A DNA stretch of 64,000 bases from Heterobilharzia americana (GCA_944470555.2 OX104134.1:75448678-75512677); one strand, 5' to 3'; counted from the stretch's first letter, positions 11,125-26,100 are shown. Notes: generated by a model from the letters alone, not told the origin. Translations and numbers: made by a program.

Positions 11125-14100
11125 CTGGAAACAAAATCGATGTGATATAATGATTACATATTCGCGTAAGTTAAATTCCATTACATGATTATAGAAGTAT
11201 AAAATCACACGTATAGTCACTATTAACTGGCGTTCAGTATCACATTTTGTACGACGACTTTATCCACTTAACTATGTTAGCATTCACGATGGTAATAGTA
11301 TTTACTTAGTCATCAGTAAATCTGACAGAAACACAATCATCATTTCTCATGTATGACAACTATATCTTACTAGTCATAGTATATTTAGCAGTGACAACTG
11401 TGAAATGCTGTCAGAACACAGACATATTTGATTCTAGGCGTTTTACTAGCGTTCACTTTGAAGTTGTATAGATGCTCATGCAGAATATTCCTAGACCTTG
11501 CAAGACACCAAACTATGGTTGATGAGTAACTTTCCCGTAAAATGCTGATCTGTTTGACTTATTATTGTAAGACAAAATTGTGGATATTAAGCTTTGTTGA
11601 TATATGTCACCTGCTTTATTAGCTTACTGCTTGTTGAGTTTAAGCGGTATATCTACAGTTGTGCGGTGGATGGTTATATGAAGCTGTAGACAGAAGACTT
11701 CTCAGCAGCGGGTCATGTGTCCGAACTCCATTACAGCACTGCTCGACAATGTTATGGATAGGCATGGAGTATTAATTAAGGACGGTGAACTAGTCGATTA
11801 GGTTGTAAAATGAAGGGGTACAAAGATTTGCTGCACATGTGGTGCTTCTGCGTGTCTCAAGACAGAATACCAAAATAGAAAGGATCACATCTGTAGACTC
11901 TTCAGTTGCTAGACTGTAAACACGGCAACAAGTCATCAAGCTTGATCGCTGCCATGAGCCGGTTAGAGAAATCTAGGCAGTCTTGTGAGTGTTGTTGAGA
12001 AGTTAGGAATTAGTAGTTGACACCTCATGGTAACATCATTCAAAATGAATCTCCTATAATAATTGAAATCTCAAATAGTCTATTAAACATCATTTCATTT
12101 CTTTTGACTTGAATATCACTACCCATAATTCCATCAAGTATGGCATTTCGAGGTGAGGCAAGGTTCTGTTCTAACTTGCCTGGTTTTCTTTCTATAGTTT
12201 TTGAAGTTCCGAGTGAGAACAAGAAACAGAAGATCGATGGTTCTTAGGTTAGTTTTAACATTTAAACAGAAAACTTGTTTTAAACGTTGAAGATAAAAGG
12301 TAGTTTTTATTTTCTTTGGAAACATTTTTTGATGAAGCTTATGAAATAACTATTGGTTTTTAAAGAATGTGTACTGCTCTTAATCTCCTACAACATTAAA
12401 GCAGTTCTTATGCACTAAATCTTATTCATACTGCTGTATTTTTGAGATTTTTTAATCTTTGTATCACCATTCTGCACATTTGAGCTTATTGAAAAAACAG
12501 TCCGTCAGTCAGTAAGCATGAAGGTGGAACCTGGCATGACTGAGTAACAGTTCATTTTACCACACCTCATATTAGCATATCACGTGAAAATGCACCAAGA
12601 TGAAAGATATAGAAACAAAGAAGGCAGTATTCAAGAGTGACAGAAAGTCATGAAAAGATAACAAAAAGTAATCAAGAAATAATGAAATTTTGCACGATGG
12701 TAAGAGGAAGAGAGTTAGTGGACGCCTATGTGCTACTGTTGAGTTAGTTTTACAGGTTGCACACTTCCGAAACGTATCTCTGAGCACTATTGTGCATAGT
12801 TGTCGAGAGGAGAATGCAAATCAATTGACAGTTCAATTCTTGAACAGTTCGTTAACTCTGGAAATATAGCTCCATTAGAGTCCTACTTCAGTGTCATTTA
12901 TAGAGCTAAACGAAAGAGTTTAAAAGGAGTGAGTTTTCGAAAGTCGTGCATGACAAAAGCCTTGCCCTGGCAATTCACCGATTCAAGCGTGATCTCTGTG
13001 AGCAGATGATGTATGTTCAAGCTCTTACTACACTAAGGTCTTACAACTTCTACATTTTTTTCTTGCCTTTTTCAGTTTCGTCCTAACTAGTATACCTTTA
13101 CCATCATCATAACTAATATTTCTTCCTTAACCTTCTTTACATCTATTAGGTGGGCACTCAACTATCGCATTTCACATCTAACAGCAATTTTCACTCCTCG
13201 CCTTCGTTATCGTTTGCATTGTCTAAAAGCTTATTACGCAGCTCCTTCATAGGCTTCATTTTAGTTTTAACACTAACTAAATGATGCGACTGTATCCTGC
13301 TCTTCAATGATAGACTGGTATCTGTTTATATATATAAATACAATCGAACGGATTTGGAAGATAACATCGTCGGTAACGAATTTTTCGTAGCCGAATCATA
13401 GTATGTATGTTTGTGAATACAGTTTGAGATGGCATCAGCAGGGTACTTTGTCACGTATTCATTTAACGAACAGTTTTTTTGCGTAGAGACTGAGAATGCT
13501 ACAGGGAGAGCAGTTCTCAAATGAAAACCTCTAGATCCTATGAAAGCACACTCAAAAAATCATCGGTAATCGAGAGACTATAAGATTTCTCAGGATCTCC
13601 TGGGAAAACATACGGAATCTTTCAAACAGTCGATTAAAAAGGTCAAAACAAAAGAACTATATCCACAGTGAGTTTCACGTCACCAATGCAGTTTTAAACA
13701 ACTGATACAGAGAGATAGTTTGAATGTCACTTTTATCAACTTTCCGATTTAGGACCCTTAGACGAGGATTTAAATCTAAATTGGTTGGTATTGCGGAAAT
13801 GTACTTTATTTCTCTATCTTCACTGAAGAGCGAAAATTAGGAGTTAAGCATTTAATTAGCAAAGCTCCTATAGCTCTATGAACACTCATATGCTTTCTAA
13901 GCCTAATAACTCAATGAAAACGATTATTGTACGGGAATTTTCATTATGGATTGACATCCCTTAGAGGATGGCTGGAAACCTGTAAGAGCTGGGAAGCTGT
14001 TTCCTCTTCGAATTAGAATTTCTGATATTTCAATGAAAAGTCATCACCTGTGGAGGTGATCAAGCTGAGTCTGGTGACAGATGATTGCCAATGACATCGG

Positions 14101-17100
14101 AAGATGTTCACACCGCATCGCAAATAGAAAGCAATAGCAAAATGCAGGCGACTGGATTGGCGTAATTGTAACATGCTCCACATGAGACATGAAGATCCCT
14201 GGTTCGACCCCCTCCCCTCAGATTTTGAGCGTACACTACTCTTAAACATGATTGATGTAGTCATTTAGTGCCCATATATTTTATTCATTTCCCACTTGAC
14301 GTTGACAGGTGATGAAAATAATGGTGGTGAAAATCAATCTATCTTCCCACAAGGCGAAAACTTTGTAAGTACTTATTTGAACATCTAGCAACTTAATGGT
14401 TCCAGTCAATATAAATAAATGTATACTATGAAAATGTAAAAAATACCTTTTCTGGATACCGCACATAACCCGATAATTCCACTATTCCTTTGACCTAAAA
14501 TGTAACGAAAAAATGTTTGAAACAAGAAAAGGTTGTCGAATACTTTCTGGAGACTAGCAAGTTGAAATAGATAAAAGTAAACATCACTAGGATCTAACAG
14601 AATAGTTTGAAAATAGTTTTTGTCACGAAACTAGCCAACGGAAAATCAGGATTCACTGAACAGATTTTTTGTTCTACTTTACAATTCTTCAACACACTTT
14701 ACGCCAAATAAAATGTGTAAACTTTGTGGAGTCCATGTTAACATTCAGAAATGATCCTATTAAGAAACTTTTGCGATGTGCATGGTTGATCCGACCTGTG
14801 GCATTTGGTAAAGCACTTGTCCTAAGACCATATATTCTTGATTTTAATCTCATATGGGATGCAAAGTGTTTACTTCCTAATAGGCATGGAATAACTGTAC
14901 AGTGCCGGCTGAACTCCGCAAATGACTTTTAATTTTCATCACTTTGCGGAGAAAATCATCTTCAGGAAAAGTTCGGGAGTATTCTATGAAATTAATTTAT
15001 TTCAGTACATTGCATTCATATTGGTGACTAGCAGTGGAATCCAGAATAAGCGTTTACTCTCATTCGAGACTTGTCAGCTGGATGTACCTGCGCCCAAGTG
15101 ACTGATGTTGTTCCCACTGGGACTCGAACTCAGTACCCATCGCTTCAAAAACAAGTGTTGTCCCATATGCAACTGGGGAAGGACAGCCACTTGTATATTA
15201 TGTTCATATTATTTTACCAACCGTGTTATTCATCAAATGAATATACACAAAATGATACATGTGCTTAGTTAGACACCCTTCAATAAGGCTGAGAAAATCT
15301 CTAAAAACCAACCTGTGGTCATTTCGAATAGCTTTTTCCAAGAAGTCAGAGTTAAACTCAATCACTTTATTCATGAAATTATCTTGTCCTTTCCAGATGT
15401 TTTACCAAACGTGATATGTTGAAAGCATGGAAAGTATAGTCTCACATGTCCTAGTGATTAAATTGACGATACGTCTAAATACAAATCATATTGTGTCAAA
15501 GGATTTGGAAGCTGAACACTTTCAGTTTGCAGTAAAATAAACACATATTTGCAGTTTTCAAGGTTGATAGACAGGATTACAAAGGAATTCTGATTTGCAA
15601 AAGTCACACGCCAAACTACTTTTAGCTGATGTCAGTATCACAGAAAGTAACTATCCCAATCGATAGTTACCGCCTTGACGTAATGATGGTAGTAAGGGCA
15701 TACCAAAACGGTCCGACGAGCTATACTGGTTGAGCAATTGTTCCCTTGACGTACGCCAATACCAAAAAGTGGCCAGAAAAAAGTAACTTTTTTGGTGTAA
15801 ATTATAACACTATGACAGGGGTAAGAAGGTGAAGTTGTATTGAGCGTTTAATGGAGATGTCACACAAAAAAAGTATTCCAAGCAGATGACCAGCAGTAAC
15901 ATGCCAATAACACGTTTCATATGAGAAGAAGGGTTAGAAAAAGTCGGCACCAAAATTAGCACACGCCCCTCCACCCAGCGGTATCGGTTTGTACCTGGAT
16001 TCGCAATAATAAACTTAGACCTCAAACAGCCAAAACGACCGCGTGTAATTAGCTAAAAGTACATATTCGCAGTCACGCACCACAAGCACAAATTCAATTT
16101 CTTTCTCAGGCATGTCAAGGAGGGGTAACCTTCCACGATGTGAACAGCCAGGAAGTGCCGAACAGCCTCATAACTCTGTCAGCTCTAAAGTTGCTTCCCA
16201 ACATTATCAACCTTCAACATTATCTTTCAAACTTTAGCCGTCTCTCGGTCTATGTACTTATGTCATCTTTAATTGCTCCCAACTCTGCAGATCTCCAAAG
16301 CGATTCTAGTTCACGGAGCACAATCACTGGTATGCCGGAACCACGCCACAAGCTACATATTAAGGCTTTACACGAACACAACCCTGTCAAACCGCACAAC
16401 AGGCTTCGCTAGCCTAAACTCTGGCATCTCGGGTCATCCATGTGTGTGCACTGCGTTAGTGACGAATACTTCGAAACATCAATACGGCAACTTTTTTCAA
16501 ATCATCCAACAATTTCCTCCTGATTCGATGACAGTTTCCCGTGGTCTTGCAGGTGTAGGTATAACAAACAGCCGTCGTCGTGTATCAACATAATAATGAA
16601 TCCGCAGATAGGAAAGTACTATTCGAATGAATCCGCATTAAAGGCTAATTTGTTGTCATTCACCCACTCTGCAAGCAATTTGAGGTCACATTGTGGCTCA
16701 CTTGATCCTGTTTTGGACTTCACAGCTCTCCATAAGCTGACATCGTCAGCTTAAAGGAGAACCGGGAAACTGAGACTTAATGGGAGGTCATTCACAAAAC
16801 GTAGGAACAGCAACGGACCCAAAATCGCTCCTTGTGGTACACTGGATAATGAGGTTCTCCAAGTCGAGCATAGTTCTTTGTCGTCTAAATAGTCCTCCAG
16901 CTAGGAGAGGATTTGACTGTTGATACCCAACCTTGATATTTTGTGAATCGGAATGTCGTTTGTGTCTGTGTTAAAGGCCTAGGCGAAACCCAGGAAAGTC
17001 ATACGAACAAGGACTTGGAGGTTCCAGTATGTCGTCCAGTTGTCATCGGCTGCCAGAAGGTTTGAAGGCGCAGGATGTACCCTTTCAGAAACTGTGTTGA

Positions 17101-20100
17101 TCATCAGTTAGTGCTGCCCCCTTGTCCGAGTACTGTCTGGCATGATCATCCACAGGCTGTTCATTACTTTCGACAGGACTGGTGGAAGTGCTGTGGGACG
17201 AAAGCATTTTGGGTTCTGCCTTTCTCGTCTTCTGAAGATGGGAGAGAGAATAGCAAGTTTCCACTCTCGTGGACGCGTGTGTTTGTCTGAGGAGTGTGGA
17301 AGTGTATTACTAGTTGGACCACAAACAGCACCTCCACACTGTTTCAACACAGACGGTCGAATGTAATCGCATCCCGGTGATTTTCCTGCACAGAGCTTTG
17401 ACAATTTTTCGAGGATCATAGTGGGAGTTACCTTTACTCCATCCAACGCTAAGTAGTGCTGAAGGTTACACAAGCAGTTGATAATTTTGGTTGAACGACG
17501 GAATGTTTGTGTGTAGAAAGTGGCGCTAAAGATTTTGGCAATCTCCAGTCCAGAAAAATTCTCTCTGTCCAAGCCTTTCATAATGCAAGCTCCCTGGTTA
17601 GTAAACTTTCTCCTCAACGAATCGATATAGGTTTTTAGGGTTGACTTCAAGCTTCTAGAGAGGGTTTATCTGCGTGATTCCTAGCTTATTTTTCTTGTTG
17701 GGGCGTACAGTGATGAATTGGTGTATGATCCTTCATGGAATTCCTAACGTGAAATACATTTTGGTTAGTGACACAGTATGCTTGCTAGATATAAGAATAC
17801 ATCTTTGGACACACCTTTTATCATTGCATATCTTGGTAACTTCATATGGCCTGGTGTCAACTGGAATGCCGGTGTTATGTTAAAGATATAGATATCTCTA
17901 TAGTTGGATGTTTTCATATAGAATTAAGCGAACAATTAGGAAAGAACTGATAGATAAGGCATACTACAGGTTTATGATTCGTTTCAATGTGAATCAAATC
18001 AATCTATGAATACCTACTCACAAGTTTTATAGGCAGAGGTGAATTTGTAAAACGTACTGCGTAGTTTTTGAGTTTCATAACTATATTGCACTATAAAGGA
18101 AGAAGTATACTCAGCGGCCATGTTCACGTTTACGCCTCAATCAACTAGCCACTAAGTTTATACTCAGATCTTGTCAAGTGAAGCCGTTTTCTAAGCTGGA
18201 ACCCACTAATTGAAACTCAAGTCCCTGGACTAATGAGCCACAAGCTCTAGGCAAGTCTGATGCCTTAGCAAGTGAGCTGACTGGCTCAACTGGGTATACA
18301 GAATAGATACCAGTTATTGGTTTTCTCATCCAATCTGGAACTCAAGCGTTTAGTCATGATACCGTGCACCTAATTAGTGGAATTTTCGCAACTAATTCAT
18401 ACTGTCTGTTGACTTGTCTTAGCAAAATAAACTATGAAGCTACTTTAAAAGTCAAACAGTACCATTGTGTACAGGTATTATCTTTAGTACCAGAATGCTT
18501 GTGAACATTTCCACTTTAAGGGCGCACAGTAGGTGCAAACTTAGATTAATCTGGCTTGACTCGAAGTGACGCGCAAGTGTTTCCAATGAAGTTTTTTTTA
18601 CGTAATCACTGCTAAATCTTGCTTTTAACTGATTCAGGCTTTATTAATTCTACTTATACATTAAATTTGCACTGTTGTCGGTTTCTTCTGCCGCTTTTTG
18701 CATTTTTTTTACGGAATGAGAAATATCTAATATCTCGAATGCCAACTACAGCCATACACTTGGGGTCAGAATGGTGTCGATCCTCAACTGCCATTCATTA
18801 AAGCACAGGTTAAAGCCTATTCAACCAACTTTGGCTTGTGTATTTTCATTTCATGTAACAAGTTATCTCTTTTTATTATCGCAGGTACGTCATGTTTCCT
18901 GTTAAATCGGTGAGGTTACCACGTATCATTATTGGTTTTCGAAATCTGTTCTACAATACGTCTGCAGCAGACACCAAAAAGCGAAGGACATGGATCACCT
19001 ATTCGTTGCTGGTATGTCACTGTTGATTACAAGTTGAGCATTGTTTTAGGATAGGCTTTTATGTACTTGGTGATCGTCTGACCCTTTTGATAAATGTAGC
19101 GACAGAGCAAATATGCATGGAATTCCCGTTGCAACAGAGTTAGTTTCGCCATCATATTCTTTCCTATACTTAGTGAAGTAGAAATCAGCACTTCTGTGGA
19201 ATACACATTTTTCAGGAATAAAATTTTAGAGGGTGAAACCCTTTAAGTACGGTAGTTTAGCCGAAAAGTTGCACTTTTAACATTTAAGTAGTAGTTTGTT
19301 ATTCTTTGCTTCGGTCGATTCTAAAACGCTAACGATTTGCTAATCGTAATGCATTATAAGCATTACCTATCCATCTTGTTCACAATCTCGAAATCTTCAT
19401 ATCTTTCACCTAAACCTTTAACTGCCTCTAGGGTTGCACTTTATTGAGTACGATGAATTCGCTGTATCTCATCTCTTCAATTTCATACTACCTAGCATGG
19501 GTTAATTATTAGGACAGGCTTACCCGATTTTTCCACTCCTCTTTAAATTTGCCATCGATGACATTCTTGAGACAGCTCTGAAGGAGAGGCGTTATGGTGG
19601 TGTACATCTACCACCCGGAAAACAGCTATTCGACCTTGAATATGCAGACGATGTCGTCTTACTGTCCGATAACACACAGGCTACTCAAGTCGCACTTAAT
19701 CAGTTGGCGATTGGTGTCTGTAAGTATCGTTATATTTGCTTTGCACCACTGAAGTGGAGAGAACTTTTGCGAGATTGGCATAATCCCGTGCTTGCGCTCA
19801 CCCCTAGGTGGTGAGTCGTTGGAAGTAGTCGAAACATTCGTGTATCTGCGTAGCTGTGAGTGATGAAATTTCTAACCACATACCGTAAACCAGAGTGGCA
19901 CACGCCAATCTGGTCCACCTTTGGCGCCGTCGTGACGTAAGTTTGACCGTAAAAGATCGGGTTTACAACGCTTCGGTGCGAGGAGTTCTGCCCTACGCCT
20001 GTGAAACCTGGCCTCTCCAAGCTGAAGATGCGTGATGACTGTGTGTGTCCGATCATCGTTGTCTCCCTAGGGCTGCTCGCATACGGTAGCTGCACCATGT

Positions 20101-23100
20101 AAGTAATTCTGGGTACAACAGTGTGTTTAGGTATGGTGGTGGTCGTCATTCAATAAATGAAGTCATCTGGAAACACCGGCTTCCTTGGTTTGGACATGTG
20201 TTACACATGCGTCCCAATGGCTTCCACACCGTTCATTGTTTACTAGTCCTGGGACTGGATGCAAGAAGCGGAGGGGTGGTCAGTGTGTGACGTGGTGCAG
20301 TAGAATGAAGGATAGTTGTATCTGGTTAGCATCGGCTGGTGAATAACGACACACTACTTGTTCACTTGTGCAGACAATCGCATATTTCTGGCCAGCTAGC
20401 ACGTCAAGTATAAACACAGACATTTTCTAGTGCGCCATCTACTGACCTCAATTTAACAGTAAACACACACACACACCCAGTATCCCTGTCATTCATTGTT
20501 GGAGAGTGTCAGTCCAAGGCCGTCACTCCTTCCAAGACACGCACTTGAACCAATCACCATCCACAGGTCTACGCTCAATTGAATGTACAAAGGCTACACC
20601 TAGAAGACCCACCAAGTGCAGCTTAAGGGTTCGGATTTCAAGGTTCCTTTGGAAGGGAAACTGACTGGACAGTTATCAAGACATGATTTCCCTGATCATC
20701 CTGAACAGACTTGGTACCATCCCCAGTCTGATGAAAAAACAACATTTAAAAAGGTAAGTGACTCTCAGAAAGGGGTTAAGAAAAGTGCTGATGGATTTTA
20801 GCCTCTTCTTCTGAATTAATGGATGCACGTGAAAGCATCGCTCCAGGCTCGCAGTACAGTCAGGAACGAAGGCAGATCAAATGTAGGTTGACCGGGAGTC
20901 TATGCAGTGACTGTGAGCAGTGCACCAGTCAACATGGACATCCATAGAGATGGAGAAGGCGGCAGCGACAAGCAATACTAGAAAGCTGTTTACACTTGAC
21001 GAGAAGACTGAAGTAAAGTCAATGGTTAGTGAGACTATAGAGAAGAAACATGGGTCAACGATTCACTTGCTGAGACGACAACTGGAACTATTGGAAGTAC
21101 ACTGCAACGAACACCCCAACTAGCCTCGTATCATTCTACAGTCCCCTGCTATTCACAAGGAATATCTAGATAGAACCTTTAACTCTCACTTAAGTTGGGA
21201 AGGCTATATACAAATATTTCAACGAGGAAATGTAGTACACGTTGAAACCCTGGCACCACAGATATTTAAGGACGGTGGTTGAAGAATATTGCTCAAATTA
21301 CATGAATTGTTGTTAGCTAGCCTTTACCAATCACATATGATCCATTCGGACTGGTCTTCATCGTTCCCTATCGTAGTCTTCAACGAAGGAGAGAAACCCC
21401 ACTGTGATCCCCACAAGGGAATCACTCAAATGACCATAGTGTCTATAACTCTTACACATATATGAAAAACTCTACATCAGCAAACTCGAGGAAATCAGGC
21501 AGGCTTCACACTCAGCTGTAGGTGCACTGACCAGATATTCACCCTCCAACAATTTCTGGAATATAGATCCACATACAAATGTCCGACAAATAGCTGTATA
21601 TTTTCCAACCTGCAGGTGGCGTCTGACTCAGTTGATTGGGAGGTCTTACGTGAATGTTTCCCATTGAAACGGGTGTTCAGAGAATACACAGTTCGGTTAA
21701 ACATCCGTGAGCTTATCACAGCCTACTGTGAGTTTTGTATGTTCAGTAGCATCAGTTGAAGATGTTTTGTTTCTTCATCTCCACTTAGTTTCGTCAGAGA
21801 CGAAATGTTAGATGCGTCCATGAAATACCTGATTGTTGGTCCGAGTTGTGTGAAGAAATGCAGTTTGTGGTTGAGGACCGCAACACAACGAGACCAATCG
21901 TTTGCAGACTCCGGGTGATATAGTTCTGAGTCAATGTCAGTCAAGTAGATGTATTCAATCGACGCACATACTATCTTCTTAATCATTATTCAGATTTTCG
22001 TCATTGTTTCATACCTACTTCCTCTCCTAACACAAGTTTCTACTGCATTCGATTACTCCCTTTTTTCTTTTGCCATCTTTCATCTTGCTGCATTCTCGTT
22101 TGATGTGCTGATATCACATGTGGTAACTTGGATCGTTACGCAGTAATGCCAGATCTCATGTTACAACTAACTCACTGAACCATGATCACTAGCCAGACTT
22201 CTGCAACTTCATGGCGAATACGACGTACAGCCAGTTAGTCAGTCAATATAAACATGAGAAGTGCCACTTTTGAGTAGCACCTCAATTCGCCATGCTTCCA
22301 TACAAAGATACACAGAAATATAATGAGAGACAAGAGAATAGGGATACTATAATCAAAAGTCATAAAAGGTGATAGGCAAAACGAGAGGATAAAGTAAGTA
22401 ATAAAGTGCAGTCTAACGGTCGAGGTGAAGATGGGGTGAAAATGCATCTGCGAAAATACTACCGATTGAGTTATCTTATCTACAGTTTCCAACTTTCAGC
22501 CTCAGTCACTACACAGATCCAGGCCAACAAGTCTACACCTTTCTAAACAACTCAGAGAAACAATCAAAATCTTCACAGACTGGTGTCATATTTGTTCAGC
22601 CGTTGTCCACTGACCTAGACAGTTGACTTTTAACAAGTGAGTCATGAGCTCGAAAGCCGGCACCACTGACCGAAGTTTATGCAACCAGGTATTGTGGCTC
22701 ACTAATAACATGCACATAGTTGCTGAGAGTTTCATTTTCTAATTTATGCTATTAAAACTCTTCTCCAACCTAGCCTCATTCTAGGCTAACACTGTTTAAT
22801 GGGGTAGACAGTAAATATCTATGTATACACATGTTCCAGTCACCTCAGTTAGCGAACATGCGTAGCCTCATTAACTGGTCTAATTCTCACTCTCTATCTC
22901 TCAAATATTCTACACCTAACGGGCACATTGCTCACGTGATGGCTTCACAGCGAGAAGTTAACATTTTGCAGTCGTACAAAGGGATAGGGATAACTTCTGC
23001 AAATCGCAGTACATCCTTATTACACAATTGCATCTTACCCATAGTATAACTGGTGGTATTCGGAAAAAGTCAATTCATAGCTTTTTATCTGGACCGTGAT

Positions 23101-26100
23101 TTCACTGGTCACCGAAGTCAGTGCTTGAGGGGGATTTCCAGGAGGTGGTCAGCATGACTGATTGCTTCAGTACTTAACTGGTATACAACCTTCGAAAGAC
23201 TGTATTTTAAAACACTATATGAAGCTCAGGGGGCTGGGATTCTCCCACAATACATTGACTGACGTTTAACCTGGATATTTTAGAATCATTCAAAATTTAT
23301 TACTCTGAATCACAAACATTTGACCGTAGGTTAGCCCATTAAACTGTTCACAGTCTTCCAACTGTAGCTGCCACATTTTCGCTATGGAACTTGACCCTCA
23401 ATATGACGGACCCAAAGGAATAGTGATTCGAAAGCTTGCCCTTTGGAACCACATTGCATTTAGAAAGCCAGTTAAAATGTGAGATCAGAACAACTTCGTT
23501 TTTCTTTCCATGAGAAAACTTCTACAGCTCACTGTATCGAGGTGTAACAACAGTAAATCATAACAGAAATCATCGCACTACCTCCTTGTTTTTAAAGCCT
23601 GAAATGTAAAAACGTAACGAGAAAGCATACTTCTTACATCCATTTGGGTTCTATCCACAGTCTGTGTCGAAGACCATAGAACATCTATTTTACGGTTGTT
23701 TCAAACCTGAAGTAGTGTAATGTAGCAACACCAGATGGTTTGTTACTATGAGTCTTTACAGATGGTGCTAGAAAAACACTTAGTAACCGGAATGCCAGCT
23801 AGTATACAGAGATCAGAGGTAGTCCCGTCAAACTGGTCTACATCGGTAATTGCTCTAGTTTGTGATAAAAGGGAGGAGTTTTCGTGTGACAACCGCGGAG
23901 AATCTATTTGAATACTATCGTGTCCAGCATCCCAGAGTCAGACACTCGACATACGCCTTTGTCTACCTAGATACAACTCTCTTACTATCCACTTGTCCCT
24001 TGTCTGCAGCTGTGAAGTGTAGCGACTGAAACCGACGCACTTCTGCGCAAGTTTATAGGTTTGCTTTACTGACTGTCATTTTTCGGCCATTTATTAGAGG
24101 GAACTTGTGCACTTCCATGAAGTAGGCGGTGAGTCACACTCATTGTGTAAGGGCTAATGATACTACCTGGTCGCTCAAACCTCGGTAGGTGGGGCGGTGT
24201 TCGAGCATGTGACCCACTGGTTGAAGTTCGACTCCCTAGACCAATAAGCCACAACTCCAGAAACCACTAGATATAGACTTATAGTACGGAGTTTGCCAAT
24301 TAGGATTACTAGGTCAAAAGTCAGTAGTTAAAGCGGAGCTCACGCCTGCAATACGATGGCTGGAAACTTTTAATTCAATGAGCATTCCAAACAATTAGTT
24401 CCGTTTATAAACATTGGAGAAACAATAAAAAGACATAAATTGTGTGAACCGTGTAATGTATTTAAACAGCACATTCAAACGTTCAGGTCACATACGTACT
24501 TGTCATAGGTGTTTATATGAAAGTTTATAAAGAGATAAGGGGTGAGAATATGAAAAGTGGTCGGCTGAGAAGGCTGAGTTAAAGGTCAAATAACAATGAA
24601 AATCAACAGAACGAAAACAATAGTACATCTAACTTGGTTTCATAGTTGAATTCACCAAAGGGGATTTTATCTGATAATAAATTCTTTTTAAACGAACAAA
24701 GTTGGTTTAAAATTCCTAATAGCTAAGGCCGCGTTAAATTTAAGCATCCATCCCCAACACATTTTGTAAGTAAGTAGCAACACCATTCCTGTGACCTGTC
24801 TCAACGATATTTTTCGTGATCGAAGAACTTGGATGCCTGCTACCAACGTTTATGGGTTTAGGTGATCAGATTGTCGCGTTTGACTGATACACTACACGGT
24901 TCAAACAGTTTACGTCTTCTTATTGTTTTGCCGGAGTCAATAAACTATGTTTCCAACATCTTTTTGTTAAGAAAGTCAACAGATACTACGATATCGATAA
25001 AGAAGACATAGCCCATTTAAGTTTTCACCTTCAGCCTCTTTGCCCAAAAGCATACTTTTAAAAAGAATATCATTTACCTGTCCGTTGGGTCGAATCGTCG
25101 GATCACGCGCACCGAATGGGACCCATCCGCGGTTCACAAGTATAGAAGTCCTAAGATGGAATAAAGGTTATTGAACAAAACAACTAGGGAAGCGATATCC
25201 CAAAATTCGATAGTTACCCAGGTTTATTCTCTAGAAAGAATGGTGTTACAACAAAGTAACCAGGAGAAGACGGAATTGATATAGGTGACCGTATTAAGTT
25301 ATGCCGTGATTTTGATGCCCACTCGCTCCCGTAACCTGTAGGAGGTATCATATCTTCAATTAACGAACGTGGTCCAATAATCACTTCGCGAGAGTGATCG
25401 AAATGGCCTCGAACTGAAACATGAGTAAATTCAGGAAGTTCGAGGCTAGAAACAACACTAAAATGTGGTGTAATTATTGCCACTTTTAGCAAAGACAAAC
25501 TTCTGTGGTAAGGTTATAGGCTTAGCAGGAATTCGTGCACTTAGTGTTTCAATTAATTCAATTTTCCACTTTCTTCTACGAATTTGCCAAAATCCCAAAG
25601 CGAATGCGGTAGCAGGAAAGACCTGGAAAAGTGGTAAATTGCAAAATGTAAGACAAAACAACACTTTTATAACCTGCATACATTATTAAACCACAACAAA
25701 TGTTATCAGTTATTGGAAATACTTGCCTAGTAAAAATGCTAAGAACTTGAGTACAAACCTCTCAGCTTCACTATGTTATACATTTAGGAAAAGTCGATAA
25801 GCACTACCTTTTAGTTCAGAACAAGTAAATGAAGTGAAATTATATAAGTGACGCAGTGATTAGTCCTTGACAGACAGATAAAATCAACATAGAACCTCGC
25901 ACAGAAGTACATCGGTTCAAGTTACCAAACTTTACAGCAGTAAACTAAAAAAGTTAAAGAGTGAATACATCTGCACCACGGCGACCGATTTTTAGCCATA
26001 CCACCAAAAGCCCTCAACCATCGATTCCTATCGTCTCGGTGACCACAGGTAGTTTAAACCTCTCTACATGGCTCAGACCAATAGTTAGAGAACTCATCGA

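Larger units (their letters stand above)
11128..14440. other. SURF1 intron 5, mostly unrecognised AT-rich sequence
   Basis: This is the intron between exons 5 and 6. Two parts resemble RTE-1 remnants: about 11640-11900 on the plus strand (a very weak C-terminal domain) and about 12535-12700 on the minus strand (a 3' UTR match). A tRNA-like SINE fragment lies near 14130-14225. The rest has only short random ORFs. Confidence 0.5.
16652..22944 (+). repeat. Inverted repeat arm B (partner B' at 32445-38737)
   Basis: Position x pairs with 55389-x on the opposite strand over 6293 bases. At least six single-base differences from B' were seen, at 17119, 19883, 20122, 20307, 20954 and 21233, so identity is about 99.9 percent. 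The arm contains a CR1-like fragment, a SINE-like fragment, an opposite-strand copy of SURF1 exon 1, an RTE-2 fragment and an RTE-1 copy. It sits wholly inside SURF1 intron 4. Confidence 0.95.

Noticed and set aside
14130..14225. A functional tRNA gene
   Set aside because: Box A and box B are present, but no acceptor or anticodon stem could be paired.
21723..21986. An 87-codon minus-strand ORF, mirrored at 33403-33666
   Set aside because: No recognisable family or splice context was found. It is duplicated only because it lies in arms B and B'.
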